Shown here: one piece after another, positions 16,288-24,236 of the stretch
Layout: each line of letters opens with the position of its first letter
How positions within the stretch are numbered: the stretch's first letter is position 1
Assembly (NCBI RefSeq): GCF_020442045.1
Contig: NZ_JAGRLA010000147.1
Coordinates: 1-43,567 of the forward strand
DNA length: 43,567 nucleotides
Reading direction: 5' to 3'
DNA from: Bauldia sp.
GTDB taxonomy: Bacteria > Pseudomonadota > Alphaproteobacteria > Rhizobiales > Kaistiaceae
The notes under the pieces: model-generated
Seen by the model: only the letters and a program-made list of their open reading frames with translations
Told to the model about the DNA's origin: nothing
Database searches by the model: none
Translations under genes and position numbers: made by a program

Positions 16288-17481
16288 CTACTTATCCGCC
16301 TTCTTGCAGCTCGCGTGGATGCTGTCCCAGTCGATCGCCTCAAGCTTCGGCTCGGGATAGAAGTTGCGGGCGTTGTCCTTGTAGACCGTGCGCGGACGAA
16401 TGTCGTAGGTCTTGGGCGTGTCGATGCCGCAGGCCAGTTGCACCGCGAACTTGGTGCCGAACCATCCCCAGTCCGCGAAGCCGTGGGTGGTCTCTGCGAT
16501 CATCTTTCCCTCGGCGATGCGGTCGACCGACTCCGGCGTCACGTCGTTGGTGAAGATCGCCACTTTGTTGTCGCCGGTGTTGGGACCGTCGTCTGCCGTT
16601 TCCAGCCGGCCCTGTGCGTTGGCCGCGAGCATGGCGCCGAGGCCCATCTCGTTGGACGCCGCCCAGATGAAGTCCAGGTTATCGGGATTGGCCTGCAGGA
16701 TATCCTCCGCGCAGCGCGTGCCCTTTTCGCGGTTCCAGTCGCCGGCGCAGGGATTGCCGACGATCTCGATGCCCGGGAACTGCTCCAGCACCTCGCGGAA
16801 GCCCTTGAGGCGCTCGGTGGAGTAGAAGCCGCCGGCGACGCCCTCGATGATGGCGCCCCGCGCCTTGACATTGGCGCGGTCGGCTTCGCTTTCCTTCGAC
16901 ACCAGATCGTTCCAGAAGGCGAGGTCGAGATAGGTGTCGGGCTGGACATCGACCTTGTCGCCACTGCCCAGGACGCCGGGCGCGCCGAAATAGTCGGCCA
17001 CGGCATTGGCGCTGACGCGTCCGCCGTCCGAATTGTCGAAGCCGATATAGGAGTTGACGTCAACACCCTGGATCGGTTCCAGCAGGTTCACGATGATGAC
17101 CGGAATGCCGGCCTCGCGCGCCCGCTTCAGCGCAGGCGTCACGGTGGCCACCTCGGCGGGCGAGACGGCGATGACGTCCACGCCGCGCTGGATCATGTCC
17201 TCGATGTTCGCGACCTGCTCGGCGAAGGCGGTCGGGCTGGTCTGGGAGCGGGTGATGAGCGTGACGTTGAAACCGTGCTGGTTGGCTTCGTCGGCGGATT
17301 TCTGGAAGAAATCCGTCGCGGTCTTGAACACGCCGGTGATGTCCGGCGGCGCCCAGCCGATGGTGATCTCGATCGGCATCTGGTCCTCGGCATTGGCCGG
17401 AAGCGCCGCCGCCGAGATCAGGCCGGCCGCCAGCGCAACCGGCGCGGCATAGCCCATGAATCTGGAAAATCCGTATCGCAT
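16288..17481 (-). CDS. sugar ABC transporter periplasmic binding protein
   Basis: A 397-residue periplasmic-binding-protein-like domain 4 protein, longer than ribose-binding protein. A Sec signal peptide with an ANA cleavage site ends near residue 31. The mature chain shows the typical DVIAVSPAEVATVTPALKRA first-lobe segment and a second-lobe FIWAASNEMGLGAM segment. Two cysteines in the mature chain (CAGDW and TRCAED) may form a disulfide. The ATG is preceded by GGGAGGAAAG. Upstream lie two RpiR-type inverted repeats and one GntR-type repeat. The ligand is unknown; the epimerase at the end of the unit points to a ketose or polyol. Confidence 0.9.
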   Translation of the reverse strand: MRYGFSRFMGYAAPVALAAGLISAAALPANAEDQMPIEITIGWAPPDITGVFKTATDFFQKSADEANQHGFNVTLITRSQTSPTAFAEQVANIEDMIQRGVDVIAVSPAEVATVTPALKRAREAGIPVIIVNLLEPIQGVDVNSYIGFDNSDGGRVSANAVADYFGAPGVLGSGDKVDVQPDTYLDLAFWNDLVSKESEADRANVKARGAIIEGVAGGFYSTERLKGFREVLEQFPGIEIVGNPCAGDWNREKGTRCAEDILQANPDNLDFIWAASNEMGLGAMLAANAQGRLETADDGPNTGDNKVAIFTNDVTPESVDRIAEGKMIAETTHGFADWGWFGTKFAVQLACGIDTPKTYDIRPRTVYKDNARNFYPEPKLEAIDWDSIHASCKKADK

Positions 17482-17596
17482 TCTTTCCTCCCTAAAGGCC
17501 GCCTAAGGCCGAAAAAGCAGTTGCGGCGGCCCCACCGAACCGCGCCCCGGCAAGCCTCATCAGGACCCCGGTGAAGGGATGTTAACAAAGCCATTT

Positions 17597-17611
17597 TGTA
17601 ATTCAACTACA
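17597..17611. promoter_or_regulatory. RpiR-type operator, site 1 of transporter operon
   Basis: TGTAATTCAACTACA is an inverted repeat that extends outwards as TTTTGTA/TACAAAA arms, making a 21-base near-perfect repeat with one mismatched pair. It lies 116 bases upstream of the binding-protein ATG. It shares the TGTARTNNNACTACA pattern with sites before the deoC and cupin-isomerase units. The binding protein could be either of the two RpiR regulators. Confidence 0.6.
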
Positions 17612-17633
17612 AAAATGTCGCGCATCCAATAAT

Positions 17634-17647
17634 CCTGTTCGGACAAG
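17634..17647. promoter_or_regulatory. candidate GntR operator upstream of transporter operon
   Basis: CCTGTTCGGACAAG matches 12 of 14 bases of a repeat upstream of the transketolase gene (30405-30418). A related repeat lies just upstream of the GntR/UTRA gene. It lies 23 bases from RpiR-type site 1, so the two regulators could compete or cooperate. Confidence 0.45.
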
Positions 17648-17762
17648 TTGCATGCGCCCATTCGTTGGCCGGTTTGCCGCGTGATTGGACGAAAAGGAAG
17701 ACTACTCAAGGAAAATTCGGCGAAGGCGGCTCGTGTCGCCGAATCGGACGCAGAATCCGGAT

Positions 17763-17777
17763 GGGTAGTATAACTAC
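17763..17777. promoter_or_regulatory. RpiR-type operator, site 2 of transporter operon
   Basis: The sequence contains GTAGTATAACTAC, a perfect 13-bp inverted repeat with the TAGTNNNACTA core. Its centre is about 166 bases from site 1, close to a whole number of helical turns. Two such sites could be bridged by a regulator tetramer. Confidence 0.5.
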
Positions 17778-17837
17778 GGTTACGGGCGGCGTTCCGGCAG
17801 CTTTCCTCTCGACGCCCGTGCTGGCGGGGCGCCGGTC

Positions 17838-18596
17838 CTAGAAGCCGCCGACCACAAAGCCGCCATCGACGGGAAGGTCGGCTCCGGTCACGAAAGCCGC
17901 GGCCGGCGACGACAGGAAGATCGCGGTTCCCACGAGGTCGTCGACGGTGCCCCAGCGCTTGAGCGCCGAGCGCTGTTCGATCTTTGCGGCGGGCTCGGGA
18001 TCCGTCCACAGGCTCTTGGTCATGTCGGTCTTGTGATAGCCGGGCGAAATGGCATTGACGCGGATGCCGTCCGGCCCGAAGGCATGGGCGAGATGGCGGG
18101 TGAGGCCGAGCACGCCGGTCTTGCTCGCCCCATAGGCCGGAACCACCGGATCGCTGACGTAGCTCAGCATCGAGGCGATGTTGATGATCGACCCCTTCGA
18201 TGCCTTGAGCAGGGGGTGCGCGGCCATGGCGAAGCGCATCTGGCTGTTGAGATTGACGTCCATGACTTCCGTGTAGGTCTCGTCCTCGAACTCGGCCGTG
18301 GGGCGGGCGATGCCGGCGCCGTTCACCAGCACGTCGAGCTTGTCGAGGGTTGCGACAAAATCCCTGATCGCCTTGAGGTCCCGGACGTCGACCTGCTTGA
18401 ATCGGATGCCCCGGTTGGCCGGATCCTTCGCGGCCGCCTCCAGCTTCGCTGCCGAGTTTCCGATTGCGGTCACCTGGCCGCCGAGCCCGGCAAAGCCCTG
18501 GGCGATCGCCAGCCCGATGCCGCTTGAGCCGCCGGTGACGAGCACCGACTTGCCCTTGAAGAGATCCTTGCTGAATGTGCCGATGATGTCGTCCAT
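17838..18596 (-). CDS. short-chain dehydrogenase/reductase (SDR)
   Basis: A 252-residue classical SDR. The NAD(P)-binding GGSSGIG motif is near residue 27, NGAGIA near 95, and the catalytic Ser-Tyr-Lys lie in NIASMLSYV and AYGASKTG. It is presumably a cytosolic sugar or polyol dehydrogenase. The frame is open far upstream, but the ATG at 18596 (MDDIIGTF) has a GGAGA ribosome site and the normal N terminus. It is the last gene of the deoC, FGGY kinase and SDR unit, 68 bases after the kinase stop. The substrate is not evident; three more SDR genes or fragments lie in the island. Confidence 0.88.
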   Translation of the reverse strand: MDDIIGTFSKDLFKGKSVLVTGGSSGIGLAIAQGFAGLGGQVTAIGNSAAKLEAAAKDPANRGIRFKQVDVRDLKAIRDFVATLDKLDVLVNGAGIARPTAEFEDETYTEVMDVNLNSQMRFAMAAHPLLKASKGSIINIASMLSYVSDPVVPAYGASKTGVLGLTRHLAHAFGPDGIRVNAISPGYHKTDMTKSLWTDPEPAAKIEQRSALKRWGTVDDLVGTAIFLSSPAAAFVTGADLPVDGGFVVGGF

Positions 18597-18664
18597 TGTC
18601 GTTTCTCCGATCTGAGTTGTCCTGTTGCCTGGAGCGGTCGCCGGCGCGCCGGCCGACGCCGTGT

Positions 18665-20212
18665 TCAGTCCGATATTGCGCGCAGCGCCTCCAGCCCGCC
18701 CGCAAGTTGCTTCTGCTGCTCCGCCGCCTGCCGATAGGCCGTCAGTGCCGCGTCGTAGACGGCGCGATTTCGTGGTCGCGGCCGCGATCGGCCCTCCGGC
18801 ACGTGGAGCGCGCGAACCGTCTCGAAATCCTTCCATAGGCCGATTCCGACCAGCGCCAGCGCCGCCGCGCCGAGCGCCGCGGCTTCCTGGTCCACTCCCG
18901 TCTTGAGGATTGTGCAGTCGAAGATGTCGGCGAAGATTTGTCGCCAGGCGGTGCTCTGCGCGCCGCCGCCGACGGCGATGATCTCGTCGCTGACCGCGGT
19001 CATGCGGCGCAACTCATCGAGCGCCACGCGCAGGCCCAGGGCGATGCCTTCCAGTCCCGCGCGGATGATGTCGGCGCGCTCGTGCTGCAGGTCCAGCCCC
19101 ACGAACGCGCCGCGAACCGACGGGCCGCCTTCCAGGGCCGTGCCGCCGGCCAGCGTCGGCACGAACAGCAACCCGCGCGCTCCCGGAGGCGAGGTGAGCC
19201 CGCGTTCGATCATCGCCTCATAGGCGTTGCGACCGCTGGCGGCCGCCTCTTCCCCAATGTCGGGCATCAGACGATCGCGGATCCAGCCCATGCTGGTGCC
19301 GGAAGAAAAGATGGACGTGGCGGAGATGAACTGGCCGGGCACGACATGCGCGAAGGCATAGGAGTGGACATCGTCATCGAGCAGCGGCCTTGCCGACGAA
19401 ACGGTGAGCCAGCTCGACGATCCCATGGAGCTGAAGATGTCGCCCTCGGCGAAGGTCGCGGCGCCGAGCGCCATGCAACTGTTGTCGACGCCTCCCGCCA
19501 CGACCTTGACGTCGGATGCGAGGCCGAATTCGTCACGGATTTCGGCGCGCAGCGCGCCGACCGCCTCCGTCGATGCGATGACCGGCGGAAGCAGGGTGGG
19601 ATCGATGCCGGCGGCGGCGAGGATTTCATCCGAATAGCGGCCGGCCCTCAGATCGAAACAGCCGGAGCCCGACGCGTAGGAGACGTCCGTCGCGATGCGG
19701 CCGGTCAGGCGCAGGTTGAGGTAATCCTTGGTGCCGATGACGGTGCGGATGCGCGCAAAGACCTCCGGCGCCTCGTCGCGCAGCCACATGATCTTGAACA
19801 GCGTGTAGAGCGGCGCGGGAAAGCCGTTCCCGGTCATCTGGTACCAATCGACCCGGTCGAAGCGCGTGAAGAAGGCGTCGGCCTGTGCTGCGGCGCGGCC
19901 GTCCGACCAGATCGGCACGGCATCCTGCAAAAGGGCGCCGTCTTCATCCAGCGGGATGCAGCCGAGGCTGTGGCCGGACAGCGCGATGGCCGCGATCTGC
20001 AAGGCATCGACCTCGGGCCGGGCGAGCAGCGCGCGCAGGCAGTCGAGAAAGGCCTGCCACCAGTCCTGCGGCCGCTGCTCGTGGCGGGACGGGGCGGGGA
20101 AGAGCGTCTGGTAGGGGACGACATGCTCGGCAAGGCAGATGCCGCCAGCGTCGAAAATGCCTCCCTTGATCCCGCCCGTGCCGAGATCGAATGCGGCGAC
20201 AGAACGCGGCAT
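18665..20212 (-). CDS. FGGY-family carbohydrate kinase
   Basis: A 515-residue FGGY kinase with the N-terminal phosphate-binding AFDLGTGGIKGG, the SGHSLG substrate loop, a TKDYLNLRLTGRIATD block, the catalytic aspartate in AGGVDNSC and a C-terminal GGGAQS adenosine motif. Relatives phosphorylate xylulose, ribulose, glycerol, fuculose or autoinducer-2. The substrate loop differs from the GLSGQMHG of true xylulokinase, so the substrate may not be xylulose. The preferred start is the ATG at 20212 (MPRSVAAF), eight bases after the deoC stop. The pairing with a DeoC-family aldolase suggests that its product is cleaved by that aldolase; that is inference. Confidence 0.88.
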   Translation of the reverse strand: MPRSVAAFDLGTGGIKGGIFDAGGICLAEHVVPYQTLFPAPSRHEQRPQDWWQAFLDCLRALLARPEVDALQIAAIALSGHSLGCIPLDEDGALLQDAVPIWSDGRAAAQADAFFTRFDRVDWYQMTGNGFPAPLYTLFKIMWLRDEAPEVFARIRTVIGTKDYLNLRLTGRIATDVSYASGSGCFDLRAGRYSDEILAAAGIDPTLLPPVIASTEAVGALRAEIRDEFGLASDVKVVAGGVDNSCMALGAATFAEGDIFSSMGSSSWLTVSSARPLLDDDVHSYAFAHVVPGQFISATSIFSSGTSMGWIRDRLMPDIGEEAAASGRNAYEAMIERGLTSPPGARGLLFVPTLAGGTALEGGPSVRGAFVGLDLQHERADIIRAGLEGIALGLRVALDELRRMTAVSDEIIAVGGGAQSTAWRQIFADIFDCTILKTGVDQEAAALGAAALALVGIGLWKDFETVRALHVPEGRSRPRPRNRAVYDAALTAYRQAAEQQKQLAGGLEALRAISD

Positions 20213-20220
20213 TCGCAGAC

Positions 20221-20955
20221 CTAGGCCGTGTCGGACAGGACCAGCCTGCCGCCCGGCAGCGCCGCGCATTGGCGAAGGAGATCGACGGCCGTCCTGGTGT
20301 TGATGCCGAAGCGGCTGACGCCAAGGCCGACCATTTCGCGGATCGTCTCAAGGCCGCGGATGCCGCCGGACGCCTTGATGGCGACGCGGCCGCGCACGGT
20401 CTTGGCGATGATGCGGATCTTCTCGACCGTCGTTGCGCTCGGTGTCCATCCTGTCCCGGTCTTGACAAATGCCGCGCCGCTCTCGGCGACGATCTCGCTG
20501 GCGCGACGAATCTCCTCGTCGTTCAAATGGTACAATTCGATGATCACCTTCAGCGGCACGGGTGCGATGGCTTCCGCCACGGCCGCGATTTCCTTGGCCA
20601 CATAGTCGGTGTCGCCAGACTTCAGCCGGCCGATATTCATCATCATGTCGAGTTCCTGCGCCCCGTCGGCGACCAGGGCGGTGGCTTCGACGATCTTGGT
20701 CCGGGTGGCGTGGCCGCCCGAGGGGAAGCCGACCGGGCCGCCTACCATGGTGAAGGCGCCGGCCGGAATGAGGCTGCGCAGGAGCGGCACGAAATGCGGC
20801 AGGGCATGGGCCGCGACGAAGCGGTTCTCCGTCGCGATCTTCGCCAGAGCGCGGATATCCTGCTCGGTGTGGAACGCCTGGACCGCGCTGATGTCGATGA
20901 GGGCGGCGAGCTCCGCCGCGTCCATGCTTGCGGGTGCCGATGCGACGGCCGACAT
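20221..20955 (-). CDS. deoC: deoxyribose-phosphate aldolase (DeoC family)
   Basis: A 244-residue class I aldolase. The proton-relay and Schiff-base residues are conserved: Asp103 in ELDMMMNIGRLKSG, Lys155 in FVKTGTGW and Lys184 in AIKASGGIRG, matching Asp102, Lys167 and Lys201 of E. coli DeoC. The known reaction is cleavage of 2-deoxyribose 5-phosphate to glyceraldehyde 3-phosphate and acetaldehyde. The common VKTSTGF block is VKTGTGW here, which may alter specificity. The ATG at 20955 has a GGGAGGAG ribosome site. An RpiR-type operator lies 37 bases upstream. No deoB or nucleoside phosphorylase is nearby, so nucleoside salvage is not indicated. Confidence 0.88.
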   Translation of the reverse strand: MSAVASAPASMDAAELAALIDISAVQAFHTEQDIRALAKIATENRFVAAHALPHFVPLLRSLIPAGAFTMVGGPVGFPSGGHATRTKIVEATALVADGAQELDMMMNIGRLKSGDTDYVAKEIAAVAEAIAPVPLKVIIELYHLNDEEIRRASEIVAESGAAFVKTGTGWTPSATTVEKIRIIAKTVRGRVAIKASGGIRGLETIREMVGLGVSRFGINTRTAVDLLRQCAALPGGRLVLSDTA

Positions 20956-20991
20956 GCCCCTGCTCCTCCCGGACTGAATGCCGGCCATTTC

Positions 20992-21006
20992 TGTAGCACG
21001 ACTACA
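20992..21006. promoter_or_regulatory. RpiR-type operator before deoC
   Basis: TGTAGCACGACTACA has perfect TGTAG/CTACA arms around a five-base centre. It lies 37 bases upstream of the deoC start in the gap after the RpiR gene. The AAAAA tract following the right arm matches that of site 17597-17611. It probably controls the deoC, kinase and SDR unit. Confidence 0.6.
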
Positions 21007-21082
21007 AAAATGTCAACGAAGCAGGGCTATTTCGCATCAGTCAGGCAGAAATATATCGGGAATCAGTACTACAGGTACGCGA

Positions 21083-21970
21083 TCAGCGGTCGCTCGTGCG
21101 CAGATAGCTCAGGTGCCTCTTCATCTCGCCGAAGCTCTCGACGTGCTCCTCGCCCCGCCGCAGCGCGACCGAGGTCGAGAGAATGTCGATGACGGCCAGG
21201 GCGGCGATGCGCGAGATCGTCGGCGTGTAGATGTTGGTGTTGTCCAGTGTCTCGACGAGGACCACGTGATCGCAATGCTCGACCAGCGGACCGTGCATCC
21301 CGACGAGGCCCAGAACGACCGCGCCGCGCTTGCGCGCAAGCTCCGCGGTGCCGAAGAGGGAGGTGGTCGCGGCGGTGTTCGAGATCACCACCAGCACGTC
21401 GCCCGGGTTGAGCATGGAGGCCGCCATGATTTGCTGGTGCGAATCGATCTCCACGCCGCACGGCACGTCAAAGAGCGGAAATTTCTGTTGAGCGTCGCGC
21501 GCGACGATGCCGGATGCGCCGAAGCCGAAGAATTCGATTCGTCTGGCATTGGCGAGGATGTCGACCGCCTTGCGGATCGCCTCGCCGTCGAGGCGGCTGC
21601 GAACCCAGTCCAGGCTGGTGATCGTGTAGTCGAATATCTTTTCCGCGACCTCCTCGGGGCTGTCGCTGGGCATGATGACCGAATGGGTGGCGGGCGTGCC
21701 GAGCGCGAGCGACTGCGCCAGCCGCAGCTTGAAGTCCTGATAGCCCAGGCAGCCGATCGAGGTGCAGAAGCGGATCACCGTCGGCTGGCTGACGCTGGCC
21801 CATTCCGCGGTCTCGGCAAGGGTCGCGTGAAGGATGCGGCGCGGATTGTCGAGCACGACTTCGGCCACCTTGCGGTCGGACTTGCGCAGGAGGTCGATGC
21901 GTGTGCGGACCGTCTCGATGACGTTCTCGTTGGTTCCGATCGTTTCGGAGACTCTTGGCTTGCGCGGCAT
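21083..21970 (-). CDS. RpiR-family transcriptional regulator (first of two)
   Basis: A roughly 295-residue regulator with an N-terminal RpiR helix-turn-helix (recognition segment VSQPTVIRFCTSIGCLGYQDFK, about residues 50-70) and a C-terminal SIS sugar-phosphate-binding domain (about 110-280). The frame is open from a GTG at 22015; the ATG at 21970 (MPRKPRVSE) is preferred, though its ribosome site is weak. It is the last gene of the cupin-isomerase unit and lies just before the deoC unit. Its nearness to the conserved TGTARTNNNACTACA repeats makes it the leading candidate for their binding protein. RpiR proteins usually respond to phosphorylated pathway intermediates. Confidence 0.9.
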   Translation of the reverse strand: MPRKPRVSETIGTNENVIETVRTRIDLLRKSDRKVAEVVLDNPRRILHATLAETAEWASVSQPTVIRFCTSIGCLGYQDFKLRLAQSLALGTPATHSVIMPSDSPEEVAEKIFDYTITSLDWVRSRLDGEAIRKAVDILANARRIEFFGFGASGIVARDAQQKFPLFDVPCGVEIDSHQQIMAASMLNPGDVLVVISNTAATTSLFGTAELARKRGAVVLGLVGMHGPLVEHCDHVVLVETLDNTNIYTPTISRIAALAVIDILSTSVALRRGEEHVESFGEMKRHLSYLRTSDR

Positions 21971-22117
21971 GGATATCCGTTGCGGCTGCGAGGCTGCCGG
22001 ACGGTTTGCCTGCACCGGCGCTTGGCCGCACGGCGATACGGCACCGCGGAAGGCGCAGATGCCCGCGAGCCGATCCGTCAGCTCTGGGAAACCAGATATT
22101 CTCTGCCGGTTTGTGCC

Positions 22118-22361
22118 CTAAGCAATTTTGTTTCGCAACCGCCCCGCATCGGGGGCCTCGGCCGCCGCGTCTATCGCCTGCGGGTCGGAGGTGTTGAATG
22201 CGAACATGCCGTAGTGGTGGAAGACGGCGGCATCGGCGTCCAGCAGGCGGGCGATACCGATGGCCTCGTCGAGCGAGAGATTGCCGGGAACGCCGTTGGC
22301 GCTGAGTTCGGGCCGGCGGCCGGCGGTCCGGCAAGATCGAGGACGTCCAGTCGCGCCATCA
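22118..22361 (-). pseudogene. C-terminal remnant of a UlaG-like metallo-beta-lactamase-fold hydrolase
   Basis: Between the 2-hydroxyacid dehydrogenase and RpiR genes, a clean reading frame at 22118-22312 encodes ELSANGVPGNLSLDEAIG, then an HHYGMFAFNT segment and a stop. The run of GVPGNLSLDEA followed by HHYGMFAFN resembles the C terminus of the L-ascorbate-6-phosphate lactonase (UlaG) family. Bases 22313-22361 continue a matching beta strand (RLDVLDLAG) in a different frame. The first three quarters of such a gene, including the metal-binding HxHxDH motif, are absent. I read this as a deletion plus a frameshift; the assignment rests on pattern recognition. Confidence 0.55.
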
Positions 22362-23282
22362 GCTCGCTAAGGCGTCGAGCAAGTTGCGGATCGCCGCTTC
22401 GGTCGCGCGGCTGACGCTCTCCTCGGTAAAGCCGCCTATGTGACTGGTGGCCACGACCTTCGGATGAAAGGCCAGGCTTCCGCTTTCCGGCGGCTCGACC
22501 GCAAACACGTCCGTGCCGTAGCCGTGCAGCCGGCCTCCGTCCAGCGCAGCGCGCAGCGCTTGCTCGTCGACCAGCGCCGCGCGTGCCGTATTCACGATGA
22601 CCGAGCCCGGTCGCATGGATTCCACGCGCGCCTCGTCGATGAGGAAGGTGCCGTCGGCAAGCGGCGGGCAATGCAGCGAGACGACGTCCGATTGCGAGAA
22701 AAGCTCGTCCAGCGACGCCCAGGAGAATGGTCCGCTGGTGGCGAAGTCGCGGGGATAGGGGTCGTAGCCGATGATCTGCGACCCCATGGCGGATGCAATC
22801 TGCGCCACCTGGCGCCCGACCGCGCCGCAGCCGACGACGCCGACCACCCGTCCGCGCATCTCCTTGCCGCGCTGCCGCGGCCAGCCCCCCGCCTTGATGC
22901 CGTGATCGGCGGCCGGGATGCCGCGCAGGACCGCGAGCATCAATGCTACCGCCAGTTCCGCCACACCGGTCGCGTTGGCGCCTTCGGCACGCAGAACGCG
23001 CACGCCCTTTCGTTCGAGGTCGGCCAGCGGCAGGTTGTCGACGCCGGTACCGTTGCGCGACACGGCCTTGAGGGTGTCGGCGGCGGCGATCACCCGCGGG
23101 CTGACGGGTTCGATGCCGGCAAGCCAGCCGGTGCAGCCGGGCAGGAGCTCGATCAGTTCCTCTTCGCCCGGCAGCTTGCCGGGGGTGGAAAAGACCAATT
23201 CGTGGCCCGCCTCGGTGAGGATGGAAAGCTCGCGCGGCGGGTCCTGGGTGAGCGAGCGGGGGGTGACGAGAATGCGTGCCAT
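22359..23282 (-). CDS. D-isomer-specific 2-hydroxyacid dehydrogenase
   Basis: A 307-residue NAD-dependent dehydrogenase of the phosphoglycerate/glycerate dehydrogenase family. It has a Rossmann GVVGCGAVGRQVA motif, an SRNGTGVDN substrate loop, and the catalytic Arg234, Glu263 and His281 (in NTARAALVD, AVEPPE and SHIGGFT). It would interconvert a 2-oxo acid and a D-2-hydroxy acid, for example hydroxypyruvate, glyoxylate or a sugar-acid derivative. It lacks the C-terminal ACT domains of SerA. The gene follows the shikimate-dehydrogenase-like gene by three bases. The substrate is unknown. Confidence 0.85.
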   Translation of the reverse strand: MARILVTPRSLTQDPPRELSILTEAGHELVFSTPGKLPGEEELIELLPGCTGWLAGIEPVSPRVIAAADTLKAVSRNGTGVDNLPLADLERKGVRVLRAEGANATGVAELAVALMLAVLRGIPAADHGIKAGGWPRQRGKEMRGRVVGVVGCGAVGRQVAQIASAMGSQIIGYDPYPRDFATSGPFSWASLDELFSQSDVVSLHCPPLADGTFLIDEARVESMRPGSVIVNTARAALVDEQALRAALDGGRLHGYGTDVFAVEPPESGSLAFHPKVVATSHIGGFTEESVSRATEAAIRNLLDALAS

Positions 23283-23285
23283 GGC

Positions 23286-24236
23286 TCAGCTCTTTGCCGC
23301 TTCGATGGCGATACGCGAAATCTCGTCGAACTCCGGCCCGGATGTCGGGATGTCGATATGGAAGACTTCGGCGATGACCTGCGTCCAGCCATGGATGAAG
23401 TAGGTCCATCCATCCTCCACCTGCAGATGGCGCTCGGCCTTCTGCCGGTTTGCCTGGTCGAGGAAGACGAGATCGCCGCGGTAGTTGAGATCCCATGCTA
23501 TGCCGCGTTCGGGAAAGATACCGGCGTCGGTGAGCGGCGATCCGGGGGCGTCCTTGCCCAGGCCGGTCGCGTTGATGACAAGCGATCCGGGCTTGAGCCT
23601 GGCCATCGCATCGTCGTTCAGTTCCGGCCTGTCGGCCAGGACGTATTCGACCGGTACGCCGAAGCCCAGGCCTTCGTGAAAATGCCTGATCTCGTCCAGC
23701 CGCGGTTGCGAACGGTTCGTCACCACCACGCGGGACGGACGGTCCGGCCCGCGCTCGGGGCGCATGAGGTGCCAGGTGATCGCGATGGTGGAGCCGCCGG
23801 CGCCCATGGACATCAATTCGGCGCCGGTATGCCCGAAATGGTCTCTTGGCAGGAAGTTGTCGATCGCCAGGCCGGAGGAGATCGGATCCTTGGCGTGACA
23901 GATCAGCCTGCCGTCGCGCTTGGAGAGGCAGCTCGTCTCGTTCATGGCGCGGGCATGCGGGTCGATCTCGTCGAACAGGTCGTGCGCGGCCTTGAACAGG
24001 TCCAGCTTGTGCGTCGTCACCAGCGCGCCCAGCGAGAGCGGGTCATCCTTGATGAAGGAAACGGCATCGCGATAGGCCTGCGGGTCGGCATGAAGCGGAA
24101 AATCCATGCCCCTGATGACCGCATCCTTGAGGCCAAGATGCCTGGCCCAGGCGGGAAACACCCGCATGATGGAGCTTTTCGCCGTGGTGACGCCGATGAA
24201 GTAGAAGGTGGGTTGCGTGGCCGGCTGGTAGGTCAT
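23286..24236 (-). CDS. shikimate dehydrogenase-like oxidoreductase
   Basis: A 316-residue protein with the two-domain architecture of shikimate dehydrogenase: an N-terminal substrate domain with VTTHK (Lys77 at the place of the catalytic lysine) and a C-terminal Rossmann domain with MGAGGS and VVVTNRSQPR. The GxNTD motif of true AroE is replaced by CHAKDPISSG, which keeps an aspartate but alters its surroundings. It is therefore probably not a biosynthetic AroE but a catabolic relative acting on another cyclic or linear hydroxy compound. Its ATG overlaps the stop of the cupin isomerase (ATGA). The pathway is unknown. Confidence 0.75.
   Translation of the reverse strand: MTYQPATQPTFYFIGVTTAKSSIMRVFPAWARHLGLKDAVIRGMDFPLHADPQAYRDAVSFIKDDPLSLGALVTTHKLDLFKAAHDLFDEIDPHARAMNETSCLSKRDGRLICHAKDPISSGLAIDNFLPRDHFGHTGAELMSMGAGGSTIAITWHLMRPERGPDRPSRVVVTNRSQPRLDEIRHFHEGLGFGVPVEYVLADRPELNDDAMARLKPGSLVINATGLGKDAPGSPLTDAGIFPERGIAWDLNYRGDLVFLDQANRQKAERHLQVEDGWTYFIHGWTQVIAEVFHIDIPTSGPEFDEISRIAIEAAKS

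Larger units (their letters stand above)
17482..17837. promoter_or_regulatory. 356-base control region of the leftward transporter operon
   Basis: No gene is seen. The region is more AT-rich than its surroundings in its middle. It contains two inverted repeats of the island's TGTARTNNNACTACA type (17597-17611 and 17763-17777) and one CTGTNCGGACAG-type repeat (17634-17647). It lies upstream of the binding-protein gene and downstream of an SDR gene on the same strand, so it should drive the transporter operon. Confidence 0.6.

Noticed and set aside
18938..20224. 428-codon open frame opposite the FGGY kinase
   Set aside because: It is rich in Arg, Gly, Asp and Ala, as expected from reverse-frame reading of a GC-rich gene; the FGGY motifs on the minus strand are decisive.
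18665..20955. Possible autoinducer-2 (Lsr) system from the kinase/aldolase pair
   Set aside because: The transporter, LsrG-type protein and LsrR regulator arrangement is missing, and the kinase does not resemble LsrK closely.
21068..21073. ACTACA half-site just after the RpiR gene
   Set aside because: The left half is missing, and the site lies downstream of the RpiR gene; a single six-base match is expected by chance.
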